From: Candidatus Nitrosotenuis cloacae
GTDB lineage: Archaea; Thermoproteota; Nitrososphaeria; Nitrososphaerales; Nitrosopumilaceae
Length of the DNA: 64,000 nt
Direction of reading: 5' to 3'
Assembly: GCF_000955905.1 (NCBI RefSeq)
Contig: NZ_CP011097.1
Location: 124,001-188,000, forward strand
The notes under the pieces were generated by a model. That model worked only from the letters and a program-made list of their open reading frames with translations. It ran no database searches and was not told where the DNA came from. A program made the translations under genes and the position numbers. This document shows, one piece after another, positions 1 through 7,240 of the stretch (positions within the stretch are counted from its first letter, which is position 1; every line of letters begins with the position of its first letter).

Positions 1-9
1 CTCTACGAA

Positions 10-1062
10 CTAGGTATCCACTGCGAATCTTAGCAACGATAAAATTCCACCAAGGCCAGATACCTGAAGACCAATATCCGTTGATGCATCTAATGCATAC
101 ACCTTGACCCCTTTTGACTCGACATCATTCAGAAATTCTACCACCTCATCTTCGTCATGGGTCTGGATTATCTTTTCAGAGAAAACCAATGATTCCACAG
201 CACCGAACTCGTTTGCCTTTTTGGTCTCCTCAAAGCCCATTGTGAATTTTCTGCTCTTGTTGTTTGCCCTAATCATCACCTCTTCCAGTATGGATGAGAC
301 CTTGGCAAGCTTGCTTTGGCCCAAAATCTGTTGCATGGCTTTTGATTTTATGAATACGTAGATTCCATCCTCTCCACCAGAGTCAATACCATCTATTGTC
401 TCTATTTTGTGCGATTTTGCAATTGGGGTCTTTGCCAAAAAGTTGGCAAACTGCCTTTTTGTCTCACCTGGGCCAAAGATCACAATTCCGTCGTTTTCCT
501 TTAGAGTGGTATCTAGGGCCTTTGAGACATTCTCAAAAAAGGCCTGGATGTTAAAGTTGGTCTTGTATTGCTTTCCGCTAGATCCGGAATACATGTTTTG
601 CATCAGCTCCAAGTGCGTTCCCTTTAGCTTGCCGATTCCACAATCACCCTTGTCAATTGCAATCAAAACAAACCCAATGCTTTCATCTTTACTCTTTATG
701 AGCTTGAGCTCAATTGGCTGCAATTTTTTCTTCACAACATTAAGCGAGTCTCCAATTCTTATCAAAATGGAGTGGTGCAGTCCCTTTGATACTGCCTCGT
801 TGGTTGATTCTATTATGGTTCCATGGATTCGAAGCTTGTCAAACACCGCATCCAGTGCGATTTTTTCAACCTCGAGTGATATGCGGATTTTGATTCGCTC
901 GCCCCTGTCTGGCCTGGAATAGTCCTTGTCCTGCTTTATGACGCGTGTAGTGTCGGATATTATCTTGTCTTCTTTTTTTATTATTCTGCGTAGTGTGAGC
1001 AGATCATCTGGCTCTTCGACCAAAAACGATACTGTGGAATCATCGATAATTTTTGTAATCAT
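10..1062 (-). CDS. pelA: mRNA surveillance protein Pelota (aPelota)
   Basis: Archaeal homologue of Dom34/Pelota, the eRF1-like factor that enters stalled ribosomes with aEF1A/aABCE1 in no-go decay and ribosome rescue; cytoplasmic. At 350 aa it has the family length, and the three-domain plan is visible: an Sm-like N-terminal domain (about 1-130), a central eRF1_2-type domain (about 135-255) and an eRF1_3-type C-terminal domain (about 260-350). The GGQ peptide-release motif of true release factors is absent, which separates it from aRF1. The ATG start follows the upstream small gene (1090-1497) by 27 bp on the same strand, so the two are probably co-transcribed. Base composition is typical of the core genome, richer in G+C than the glycan island to the right. 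Confidence 0.9.
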   Translation of the reverse strand: MITKIIDDSTVSFLVEEPDDLLTLRRIIKKEDKIISDTTRVIKQDKDYSRPDRGERIKIRISLEVEKIALDAVFDKLRIHGTIIESTNEAVSKGLHHSILIRIGDSLNVVKKKLQPIELKLIKSKDESIGFVLIAIDKGDCGIGKLKGTHLELMQNMYSGSSGKQYKTNFNIQAFFENVSKALDTTLKENDGIVIFGPGETKRQFANFLAKTPIAKSHKIETIDGIDSGGEDGIYVFIKSKAMQQILGQSKLAKVSSILEEVMIRANNKSRKFTMGFEETKKANEFGAVESLVFSEKIIQTHDEDEVVEFLNDVESKGVKVYALDASTDIGLQVSGLGGILSLLRFAVDT

Positions 1063-1089
1063 TGGGTTTGGTGTGTAATACTAGAATAA

Positions 1090-1497
1090 TTATACAGCGT
1101 TTGTGTTTTCCATGTTTTTCTTTTTGAGATAGCTATCAACCCATTCTGGTGTGATTACTCCGCCTTCTGCCAGATTTACAAGCGAATTGGATGATGCCTC
1201 ACCGGTTACCTTGCCTCCCCTTCTTCGCAATTGTCTCCACTTTAGCGTGGTGTTGCCGCTCTTGGAATTGTATATTATACCAAGAACGTCCCTTGCGTTT
1301 ACAAATGTGATGTCTCGGATCTTCTTTAGCGTAACCTTGTCTGCTGCCTCCACATAAATGGAGCCAAGAGATTCCTCTCTTTCTGGAAACACTTCTGGGT
1401 CTTCTATATAGCTGCGCGGCATGTAGGAGCTGCATGTGCTGGCTATGACAAACCTTCTGAAGCTTTCAAGTGAGGCAGATGCATCTATTGCAACCAT
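1090..1497 (-). CDS. conserved hypothetical protein upstream of pelA
   Basis: A 135-aa basic protein that I do not recognise. It has no signal peptide, membrane segment or metal-binding cluster. The central part (about 45-95) alternates hydrophobic and charged residues like a compact alpha/beta fold and ends in an Arg/Lys-rich stretch (QLRRRGGK, about 88-95), which would suit nucleic-acid binding. It lies directly upstream of pelA with a 27-bp gap on the same strand, so a translation- or RNA-linked role is possible, but that is inference. The frame is open over its whole length and has core-like codon use, so I take it as real. A TATA-like TTTTAAAA lies about 40 bp upstream of the ATG. Confidence 0.7.
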   Translation of the reverse strand: MVAIDASASLESFRRFVIASTCSSYMPRSYIEDPEVFPEREESLGSIYVEAADKVTLKKIRDITFVNARDVLGIIYNSKSGNTTLKWRQLRRRGGKVTGEASSNSLVNLAEGGVITPEWVDSYLKKKNMENTNAV

Positions 1498-1533
1498 TTT
1501 CTTTATACTATTTTTGTGCCTTTTATCAAGCTT

Positions 1534-1544
1534 CTTTTAAAAAT
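1534..1544 (+). promoter_or_regulatory. TATA-like promoter for the C/D sRNA candidate
   Basis: The sequence CTTTTAAAAAT is centred about 26-30 bp before the predicted 5' end of the C/D box RNA at 1568, which is the archaeal TATA-to-start spacing. The TTTTAAAA core is palindromic, so it could also drive the minus-strand gene starting at 1497. Confidence 0.4.
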
Positions 1545-1567
1545 CCCTTTTTCCTATGATGGTTCGT

Positions 1568-1626
1568 AGGCGTTGATGACCTTATCCCATTGATTCCAAA
1601 TGATGTAGATCTTGAGTTCTGAGCCT
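1568..1626 (+). ncRNA. box C/D guide sRNA candidate
   Basis: All four boxes occur in the right order and spacing: box C TTGATGA (1573-1579), a D'-like TTGA (1590-1593), a C'-like ATGATGT (1600-1606) and box D CTGA (1619-1622). The ends can pair as a 4-bp terminal stem, AGGC (1568-1571) with GCCT (1623-1626). The two guide spacers are 10 nt (1580-1589) and 12 nt (1607-1618), which is typical for archaeal dual guides. A TATA-like box sits about 28 bp upstream. Archaeal C/D sRNAs direct 2'-O-methylation of rRNA or tRNA. The D guide pairs over 7 nt with AACTCAA, a word in the universal 16S segment near E. coli 910, but the match does not extend further, so I name no target. Confidence 0.55.
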
Positions 1627-1672
1627 GCACTATTGCAATAAGCTTTAATCCAAAAATCAAAAGCTACCAAAC

Positions 1673-2092
1673 ATGAAATCCCTAACAGAGTATCTTACGT
1701 TTAACACAAAGACCAGAACAGCATTTGTGAATCTTACACCACAGGTACGACAGCTGGTCAAAAAAAGCAAGATCCAAGAAGGGTTCTGCCTTGTCAATGC
1801 AATGCATATTTCTGCAAGCGTTTTCATAAATGACAACGAGTCAGGCCTGCACCGCGATTATGCCAAGTGGCTTGAGAAACTAGCACCACACGAGCCAATC
1901 AACCAATACGAACACAATGACACCGGAGAGGACAATGCAGATGCGCATCTAAAGCGTCAAATCATGGGGCGCGAAGTTACAGTAGCAATTACAAACGGTG
2001 AGCTGGACTTTGGGCCCTGGGAGCAGATATTTTATGGCGAGTTTGATGGGATGCGTCCAAAAAGAGTTCTAGTCAAAATTATTGGAGAATAA
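1673..2092 (+). CDS. YjbQ/UPF0047 family protein
   Basis: A 139-aa member of the YjbQ (UPF0047) family, small trimeric beta-rich enzymes. Some members show thiamine-phosphate synthase activity in vitro, but the physiological role is unsettled. Family signatures are visible: the N-terminal FVNLT segment, the central [10 protein letters not shown], a [13 protein letters not shown] block (about 96-108) holding the conserved His, and [13 protein letters not shown] near the C-terminus. Length and ATG start match the family. It converges end to end with the small zinc gene: this stop ends at 2092 and the opposite stop begins at 2093. Confidence 0.85.
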   Translation: MKSLTEYLTFNTKTRTAFVNLTPQVRQLVKKSKIQEGFCLVNAMHISASVFINDNESGLHRDYAKWLEKLAPHEPINQYEHNDTGEDNADAHLKRQIMGREVTVAITNGELDFGPWEQIFYGEFDGMRPKRVLVKIIGE

Positions 2093-2257
2093 TTATCCAA
2101 AATCAACGTCGCGTTTCTGGCTCTGGTTTTCGTTTTTGCGTGACGCCATTCTAAATTCATCATCATGGTTTTGGGGGCCATGTGTACAGTTGACACATCC
2201 TACCTTGAATCCATAGGAATCCTTTACAAACGTCTTGCAGCCGCAAAAACACACCAT
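2093..2257 (-). CDS. small Cys-rich zinc-ribbon-like protein
   Basis: A 54-aa frame running from ATG (2257-2255) to TAA. The N-terminal half is a probable metal knuckle: Cys3, Cys5, Cys7 (CFCGC), then Cys21 and Cys24 followed by His26 (CVNCTH). The C-terminal half is hydrophilic and charged (FRMASRKNENQSQKRD). It lies 30 bp downstream of the DtxR-type regulator on the same strand, with a TATA-like AT-rich stretch about 20-28 bp before the ATG, so it may have its own leaderless transcript or be third in the TrmB-DtxR unit. The function is unknown; zinc or iron binding is inferred from Cys spacing only. Confidence 0.6.
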   Translation of the reverse strand: MVCFCGCKTFVKDSYGFKVGCVNCTHGPQNHDDEFRMASRKNENQSQKRDVDFG

Positions 2258-2287
2258 GTTAGAAAACACACATTCTATGATATAATC

Positions 2288-2734
2288 TTAAGCAGAACAA
2301 CATGATCCTGGTGGAATTACATGGCCGTGGGGGCACTTGCGAGGATGTTTTAGCATTGTACATAGGGCATCTGTGAACTGTCTGTTCATATGGTGTTCTA
2401 TGCCACAAACCATCTCTTCATCGATTTCCACTTTGAGTGCGCTATCCATGAGCACTTCTAGTAGCCTACTGTTTCGCATCATACTAGAGCCAACCTTTTC
2501 TCCGCCTTCTGTTAGAGAAACGCCAGCTTTGCTATAGTTGACCAGATTCTGCTCGTTTAGTTTTTTTAGCATCTGGACTACGCTTGGCTGTCTAACATTG
2601 AGCATCTTTGCAATTGTACTAATTTTGACTGGCTCGCTTCTTTCTTTGATGTGCCAAATTGCCTTTAGATACATCTCTACGTGTTCCGCCTCGGCGGTTC
2701 CAACAAATAGTACCTCATCATTAACTGAATCCAT
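2288..2734 (-). CDS. DtxR/MntR family metal-dependent transcriptional regulator
   Basis: A 148-aa iron- or manganese-responsive DNA-binding regulator. The N-terminal winged helix-turn-helix spans about 15-75 (recognition segment VRQPSVVQMLKKL, 48-60). The dimerisation and metal domain follows: Cys110-x2-Glu113-His114 matches the C-x2-E-H metal motif of DtxR, and the typical HPRKCPHGHVIP segment (130-141) adds His/Cys ligands. No SH3-like third domain is present, as in MntR-type members. Its ATG overlaps the stop of the upstream TrmB gene by one base (TAATG), so the two are translationally coupled. Metal specificity cannot be read from sequence. Confidence 0.88.
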   Translation of the reverse strand: MDSVNDEVLFVGTAEAEHVEMYLKAIWHIKERSEPVKISTIAKMLNVRQPSVVQMLKKLNEQNLVNYSKAGVSLTEGGEKVGSSMMRNSRLLEVLMDSALKVEIDEEMVCGIEHHMNRQFTDALCTMLKHPRKCPHGHVIPPGSCCSA

Positions 2735-3501
2735 TATGATACACTCTTTGCATCTTTGAGCAAATATTCAAAGTATTCCCTTGCAAAAACGGCAAGGCCT
2801 GCGTGGTCTGCCCAAATCGCAACTGCTTCACCTTCAGATGACTCATTTATTGGTCCGAGCAAAATCACAACATAACGCTTGTCTGAGATTATGCCGCCGC
2901 CAAACAGTCCTTTTTTTACCTTGACTGTGGATACACGAGATAGTGCCTTTAATGACTCCTTGTCCATCTCATCTGACATCAATATTGTGATAACCACGCC
3001 TTTGTCGTGAAGCTGGCGTAGCTTTGGCAGGGCCTGCTTTACTAGAATCTCATTTGCCTTGGGTAATGCAATCAAGACCTCGCTTCTGCACGAATCCACC
3101 ATCTCTAGGATCTTTGATGCAATGTTCATTATGCCTGATAAAACCCAGATGTCCGGCCGCTCACTAACCCCACTCTTTTCGTATAATGGTACAAGCTCGC
3201 GTAGTACTATAGTTTCATTTTCCTTAAAGTCAGATTCCGCCTTTTGCTTTGTTACCTCTAGTGCAGTGGATGGAGATTTTGCAAAATATTTTGTGGGCCT
3301 TGAATCATCCGATCCGATCCAACCCTTTTCTTCTAGCGATCCTAGAACCTCATAGATCTTGGAATATGGCACGCCTGACTTTTGGCTAAGATCGGAGGCC
3401 GTCAGCTCGCCGCCCTTTAGCAACGATGAATATGTCCTGATCTCATAACTGGTAAGGCCTATTCTCTCAAGCGACTTGCGAGTATTATCAGAAATGCTCA
3501 T
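2734..3501 (-). CDS. TrmB family transcriptional regulator
   Basis: A 255-aa archaeal sugar/effector-type regulator. The N-terminal TrmB helix-turn-helix covers about 8-75 (LTSYEIRTYSSLLKGGELTA, then YSKIYEVLGSLEEKGWI). The remainder resembles the PLD-like effector/dimerisation domain of TrmB proteins lacking the full sugar-binding region. It is first in a TrmB-DtxR-(zinc protein) unit and divergent from the Tes-like gene at 3616. A TATA-like TTTAAATA on the minus strand lies 24-31 bp before its ATG, indicating a leaderless transcript. The ligand is unknown. Confidence 0.85.
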   Translation of the reverse strand: MSISDNTRKSLERIGLTSYEIRTYSSLLKGGELTASDLSQKSGVPYSKIYEVLGSLEEKGWIGSDDSRPTKYFAKSPSTALEVTKQKAESDFKENETIVLRELVPLYEKSGVSERPDIWVLSGIMNIASKILEMVDSCRSEVLIALPKANEILVKQALPKLRQLHDKGVVITILMSDEMDKESLKALSRVSTVKVKKGLFGGGIISDKRYVVILLGPINESSEGEAVAIWADHAGLAVFAREYFEYLLKDAKSVS

Positions 3502-3524
3502 CCGATCTACTCGAGGTTTTTCAG

Positions 3525-3532
3525 TATTTAAA
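3525..3532 (-). promoter_or_regulatory. TATA box for the TrmB-DtxR unit
   Basis: TTTAAATA, read on the minus strand, is centred about 27 bp upstream of the ATG at 3501. That places the start of transcription at or next to the start codon. Confidence 0.45.
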
Positions 3533-3576
3533 CACCTAACGAATCTATCTGCTAAATCACACGGGGCAGAGTGGGA

Positions 3577-3590
3577 AATACATTAAATAG
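3577..3590 (+). promoter_or_regulatory. TATA-like promoter for the Tes-like gene
   Basis: The A/T-rich block AATACATTAAATAG lies 26-39 bp before the ATG at 3616, consistent with a short-leader or leaderless archaeal promoter in the divergent TrmB/Tes intergenic region. Confidence 0.4.
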
Positions 3591-3615
3591 CATATCAGAA
3601 AAATCTCAATAACAC

Positions 3616-5280
3616 ATGTCGCTAATTCAGCTCTCAAAGAATACAACAAAGAGCCTCGGAAAGAAATCCACTATTCGATTCACTCAGAGCATCTGCCCTG
3701 ACTGTAACATGATTCTGGATGCAGAGGTTTTTGAGCGAGACGGACGCGTCTTTATGAGCAAAACATGCCCTACACATGGCGAATGCGAAGAACTTTACTT
3801 TGGATCCTATGAAATGTACAAAAAATTCAGCACATATTGGGCTGATGGCAAAGGCGCACATGCACCAAACGTAATGATAGAGAAATGCTCCTGCCCAAAC
3901 AACTGCGGTTTATGTTCTAACCATTTATCACATAGCGGTCTTGCAAACATGATCGTCACAAATAGATGCGATCTGACATGCTGGTACTGCTTTTTCTATG
4001 TAAAGAAGGGCCTTGAGGGTGCATACATGTATGAACCATCACATGACCAAGTTCGTGCAATGATGAAAACCCTACGATCAGAGCGACCAATTCCAGGCAA
4101 TTCAATGCAGATCACTGGAGGTGAGCCAATGCTTCGAGACGATATCACTGATGTTATCAAAATAATGAAACAGGAGGGTGTTGAACATATTCAGATGAAT
4201 ACAAACGGTATCAGACATGCAATGGACCCAGAAGCAGCAAGAGAGGTAAGACTGGCAGGATGCAACAATCTCTATTTGAGCTTTGATGGTGTCACTGCAA
4301 GAACAAACCCAAAGAACCACTGGGAGATTCCTTATGCACTAGATAGCTGCAGAAAGACTGGAACAACAGTTGTTTTCGTTCCAACAGTAATCAAATCGAT
4401 TAACGATCATGAGTTAGGTGGAATTATTCGCTATGCACAAAAGAATATGGATATTGTCCATGCAGTAAACTTCCAGCCAGTATCTCTAACTGGAAGAATG
4501 GGCAAAACCGAGCGTGAAAAATACCGAATTACTATTCCTGATTGCATCCAAAGAATCGAAGAGCAAACCGGTGGCGAGGTAACAGTTGATGACTGGTTCC
4601 CAGTTCCAAGTTGCATGCCACTAACAAACGTTATAGAGGCATTCTCTAGCAAACCAAAATACGAATTATCAATTCACTTTGCATGTGGTGCAGGAACATA
4701 TGTGTTCGAAGATGCAGAAACAAAGAAGTTTGTCCCACTACCAAGATTTGCAGACATTCAAGGCATGTTGGAATTATTTGAGGATAAAGCAGAAGAAATA
4801 CGTTCTGGCAAGAACAAGTACTTTACAATGCTAGAGGTGGTAAGAAAATTATCCAGTTTCGTTGATAAAAAGAAGCAGCCAGCAGGACTAGACTTGGCAA
4901 AGATGTTTGGCAATATACTAATGAAGAGATCGTTTGATGCAGTCGGATCTTGGCATGTCAAAGGATTATTCTTGGGCATGATGCACTTCCAAGACAAATA
5001 CAATGAAGACTTGGAAAGACTGCAAAGATGTGACATTCATTATGTAACACCAGATCTTAGAATCATCCCGTTTTGCGCGTTCAACGTTATCCCAGAATGG
5101 TACAGAGACAGAATCCAAAAGAAATACTCTATCACCGTAGAAGAATGGGAACAACGTGAAGGAGTAAAACTGGAGGACGGCTTGTACCGTGGCCTCATGA
5201 GAAGAGGAAAGGGTGACGAGCTTGCAGCAGGATGTGCAAAGAGTCAGATGATGCATGAAGCATCACAAGCTTTGCAGTAG
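3616..5280 (+). CDS. tes: radical SAM protein, tetraether lipid synthase (Tes)-like
   Basis: A 554-aa radical SAM enzyme with the layout of the Tes/MJ0619 family, which joins the phytanyl tails of two archaeal diethers to form GDGT membrane-spanning lipids. Visible features are an N-terminal Cys pair (Cys27, Cys30) and CPTHG (51-55), a Cys cluster at 91/93/97/100 for an extra iron-sulfur site, the radical SAM CxxxCxxC (Cys118, 122, 125) and the SAM-binding GGEP (168-171). The long C-terminal region carries further Cys residues. GDGTs such as crenarchaeol dominate thaumarchaeal membranes, so the role fits. The family also contains other lipid-acting radical SAM enzymes, so the exact reaction is an inference. 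It is monocistronic and of core-like composition. Confidence 0.75.
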   Translation: MSLIQLSKNTTKSLGKKSTIRFTQSICPDCNMILDAEVFERDGRVFMSKTCPTHGECEELYFGSYEMYKKFSTYWADGKGAHAPNVMIEKCSCPNNCGLCSNHLSHSGLANMIVTNRCDLTCWYCFFYVKKGLEGAYMYEPSHDQVRAMMKTLRSERPIPGNSMQITGGEPMLRDDITDVIKIMKQEGVEHIQMNTNGIRHAMDPEAAREVRLAGCNNLYLSFDGVTARTNPKNHWEIPYALDSCRKTGTTVVFVPTVIKSINDHELGGIIRYAQKNMDIVHAVNFQPVSLTGRMGKTEREKYRITIPDCIQRIEEQTGGEVTVDDWFPVPSCMPLTNVIEAFSSKPKYELSIHFACGAGTYVFEDAETKKFVPLPRFADIQGMLELFEDKAEEIRSGKNKYFTMLEVVRKLSSFVDKKKQPAGLDLAKMFGNILMKRSFDAVGSWHVKGLFLGMMHFQDKYNEDLERLQRCDIHYVTPDLRIIPFCAFNVIPEWYRDRIQKKYSITVEEWEQREGVKLEDGLYRGLMRRGKGDELAAGCAKSQMMHEASQALQ

Positions 5281-5294
5281 ATTTCATCCAAGAC

Positions 5295-5307
5295 CTTTTA
5301 AAATAAT
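5295..5307 (+). promoter_or_regulatory. TATA-like promoter of the first island gene
   Basis: CTTTTAAAATAAT is centred about 25 bp before the TTG start at 5326. This predicts a leaderless transcript and supports the TTG as the true start. Confidence 0.4.
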
Positions 5308-5325
5308 ACAATTAGTTTTGATTCA

Positions 5326-6273
5326 TTGAAGATTCTTTACATTTCTCCGCGCTTTGAGGGTGGGATTGGAGGTCATGCATTTGGAGTTGCAGAGAAACTA
5401 CGAGAAAATGGCTTTGATGTAAAACTAATGCAAGTGTCACACATCCCAATCAACAATCTCAAAAATCCAAGCTTTGCGTTATTTGGTGCACTCAAAGCAA
5501 TTTTTGACCGCGAAAAATATGATGCTGTACATGCCTGGAATGTTCCTTCTGCGATTGTAATGAAATTTATCAAGGCAAGGAAAAAAATCCTCTCAGTTCA
5601 TGGAGTGTATTCAGAACAAGTAAATGTATTGCATTCTGATGCAACTAGTTCTATTGTCAATTCAACAGAAGCAAAAATTCTGAAACTTGCAGACATTCTA
5701 ACAACTGATTCAAAATCTGTTCAAAAAACTTACAAAGAAAAACTAGGATTGGATTTTGTTTATCTTCCAGCACCAATAGATACAGAAAAATTCAAAGAAA
5801 TCCCAGAAGTCAAAAAAATAGAGAACCAAGTTGTGTTTGTTGGAAGAGATAGCTACGAAAAGGGAGTTGATATTTTAAAAAACATTGAACCAAAAATTAC
5901 TGGTAAGGTAATCTATTGTACAAACTTGTCCTGGAAAGATGCCATGACAAATCTAAAAGCATCAGCGGTACTTGTTGTACCGTCAAGAATGGAAAGCTTG
6001 CCACAATCAATCAAAGAGGCATTCTATCTCAAGATTCCGGTTGTAGCTACAAATGTTGGTGATATTCCAGACGTAGTAACAAATAATGAAACAGGGTTAT
6101 TAATTCCACCAAATGATCCACAATCATTGATTAATGCAATCAATTCATCACTTGAACAAAAAGAAAACTCTGCCAGAATGGCTTCTAATGCGTATGATTT
6201 TGTAACAAAGAATTTCACATGGGAAGAATTACTTCCAAAATATGTCGATTTTTATGAAAAATTACTCAATTAG
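5326..6273 (+). CDS. GT4 family glycosyltransferase
   Basis: A 315-aa GT-B fold retaining glycosyltransferase. The N-terminal acceptor domain opens with ILYISPRFEGGIGGHA, the usual glycine-rich loop. The donor domain contains FVGRDSYEKGVD (171-182) and the EX7E pair Glu223/Glu231 within PSRMESLPQSIKEAF, followed by VVATNVGDIPDVV. It is slightly short for GT4 (usually 350-400 aa). The start is TTG with a well-placed TATA box. It is the first gene of the glycan island and overlaps the convergent epimerase gene by 4 bp. Donor and acceptor are unknown. Confidence 0.85.
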   Translation: MKILYISPRFEGGIGGHAFGVAEKLRENGFDVKLMQVSHIPINNLKNPSFALFGALKAIFDREKYDAVHAWNVPSAIVMKFIKARKKILSVHGVYSEQVNVLHSDATSSIVNSTEAKILKLADILTTDSKSVQKTYKEKLGLDFVYLPAPIDTEKFKEIPEVKKIENQVVFVGRDSYEKGVDILKNIEPKITGKVIYCTNLSWKDAMTNLKASAVLVVPSRMESLPQSIKEAFYLKIPVVATNVGDIPDVVTNNETGLLIPPNDPQSLINAINSSLEQKENSARMASNAYDFVTKNFTWEELLPKYVDFYEKLLN

Positions 6274-7175
6274 GGTTTTTGTGGGAAGAATCTTGCAAGA
6301 CCATCTTTGAGGCCTATTTCATATTCCCAACCTAACGTTTCTTTGGCAAATCTGGTATCTGCTTGACTTTCTTGTACATCCCCATCAAGAGGTTTTTCAT
6401 ACTGTGGTTTTAATTCCAAGCCTGAGAGTTCAATCATGGTATTTGCAAGTTGTTGAATTGATGTAATAATCCCGGTGCCAATGTTAAAAAATCCACTACT
6501 GACTTTACTATTCATTGCAGAAATGTTTGCTCTTGCGACATCTTCTACAAAAATAAAATCCCGTATCTGAGATCCATTACCGAAAATTATAGGAGGTTTT
6601 CTTTCTTTTAATTGGTTGATGAATTTAGTAATCACGCCAGCATAGGATCCAGTCTGCCCCCTTCCATAGACATTAAAATATCTTAACCCAATTATTGAAA
6701 CCCCATCTCTTGAGTATTTTTCTGCCAAAATCTCATCTTCCAGTTTTGTGTTTCCGTATGGGTTGATGGGTGCACGTTCACTATTTTCTGTAATTGGGAT
6801 TTTTTTTGGGTTACCATAAACACTTGAACTGCTTGCATAAACCACCTTTAATTCAAATTCTTTTGCAATTTTGAATACGTTCTCCGTACCCCTGATGTTT
6901 ACATCTGCATATTCGTCTTTTTTTGTAAATGATTCTTGAACGTCTGTGAGAGCAGCTTCATGAAATATTCCATCAACATTTTTTAGAACATCTCTAAGGT
7001 CTCCAAAATCCCTAATGTCAATTTTTTGAAATTCATAATCTTTGAGCGGTACAAGGTTTTGCAAATTACCTCTGTACAAATTATCAATAATCACAAGAGT
7101 ATGATCTTGCTTGATAATTTCCTTTGCCAGATGACTCCCAATGAATCCAGCACCTCCTGTTATAGCTAGTTTCAC
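6270..7175 (-). CDS. NAD-dependent sugar epimerase/dehydratase (UDP-glucose 4-epimerase-like)
   Basis: A 301-aa extended short-chain dehydrogenase. The Rossmann TGGAGFIG lies at residues 6-13, Asp31 is the NAD-ribose-binding acid, and the catalytic set is the Ser run 115-118 with Tyr140-x3-Lys144 (YGNTK). The substrate half has LRYFNVYG and the IRDFIFVEDVARA motif of the GalE/UDP-sugar epimerase group. It should interconvert UDP-Glc/Gal or the N-acetyl forms to feed the neighbouring transferases. The start is GTG. Its 3' end overlaps the convergent GT4 gene by 4 bp, and it is divergent from the dehydrogenase gene at 7241. Confidence 0.82.
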   Translation of the reverse strand: MKLAITGGAGFIGSHLAKEIIKQDHTLVIIDNLYRGNLQNLVPLKDYEFQKIDIRDFGDLRDVLKNVDGIFHEAALTDVQESFTKKDEYADVNIRGTENVFKIAKEFELKVVYASSSSVYGNPKKIPITENSERAPINPYGNTKLEDEILAEKYSRDGVSIIGLRYFNVYGRGQTGSYAGVITKFINQLKERKPPIIFGNGSQIRDFIFVEDVARANISAMNSKVSSGFFNIGTGIITSIQQLANTMIELSGLELKPQYEKPLDGDVQESQADTRFAKETLGWEYEIGLKDGLARFFPQKP

Positions 7176-7240
7176 AACGATTGTGTCTTTTTCACATCTT
7201 TAAGTCTTGAGAAAATCTAAAACTAAATAAGTAATCAAAA

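Noticed and set aside
407-922. 171-aa open frame on the plus strand inside pelA
   Set aside because: It is antisense to a clear Pelota gene, resembles no family, and has Ser/Phe/Ile-rich composition typical of a reverse-frame shadow.
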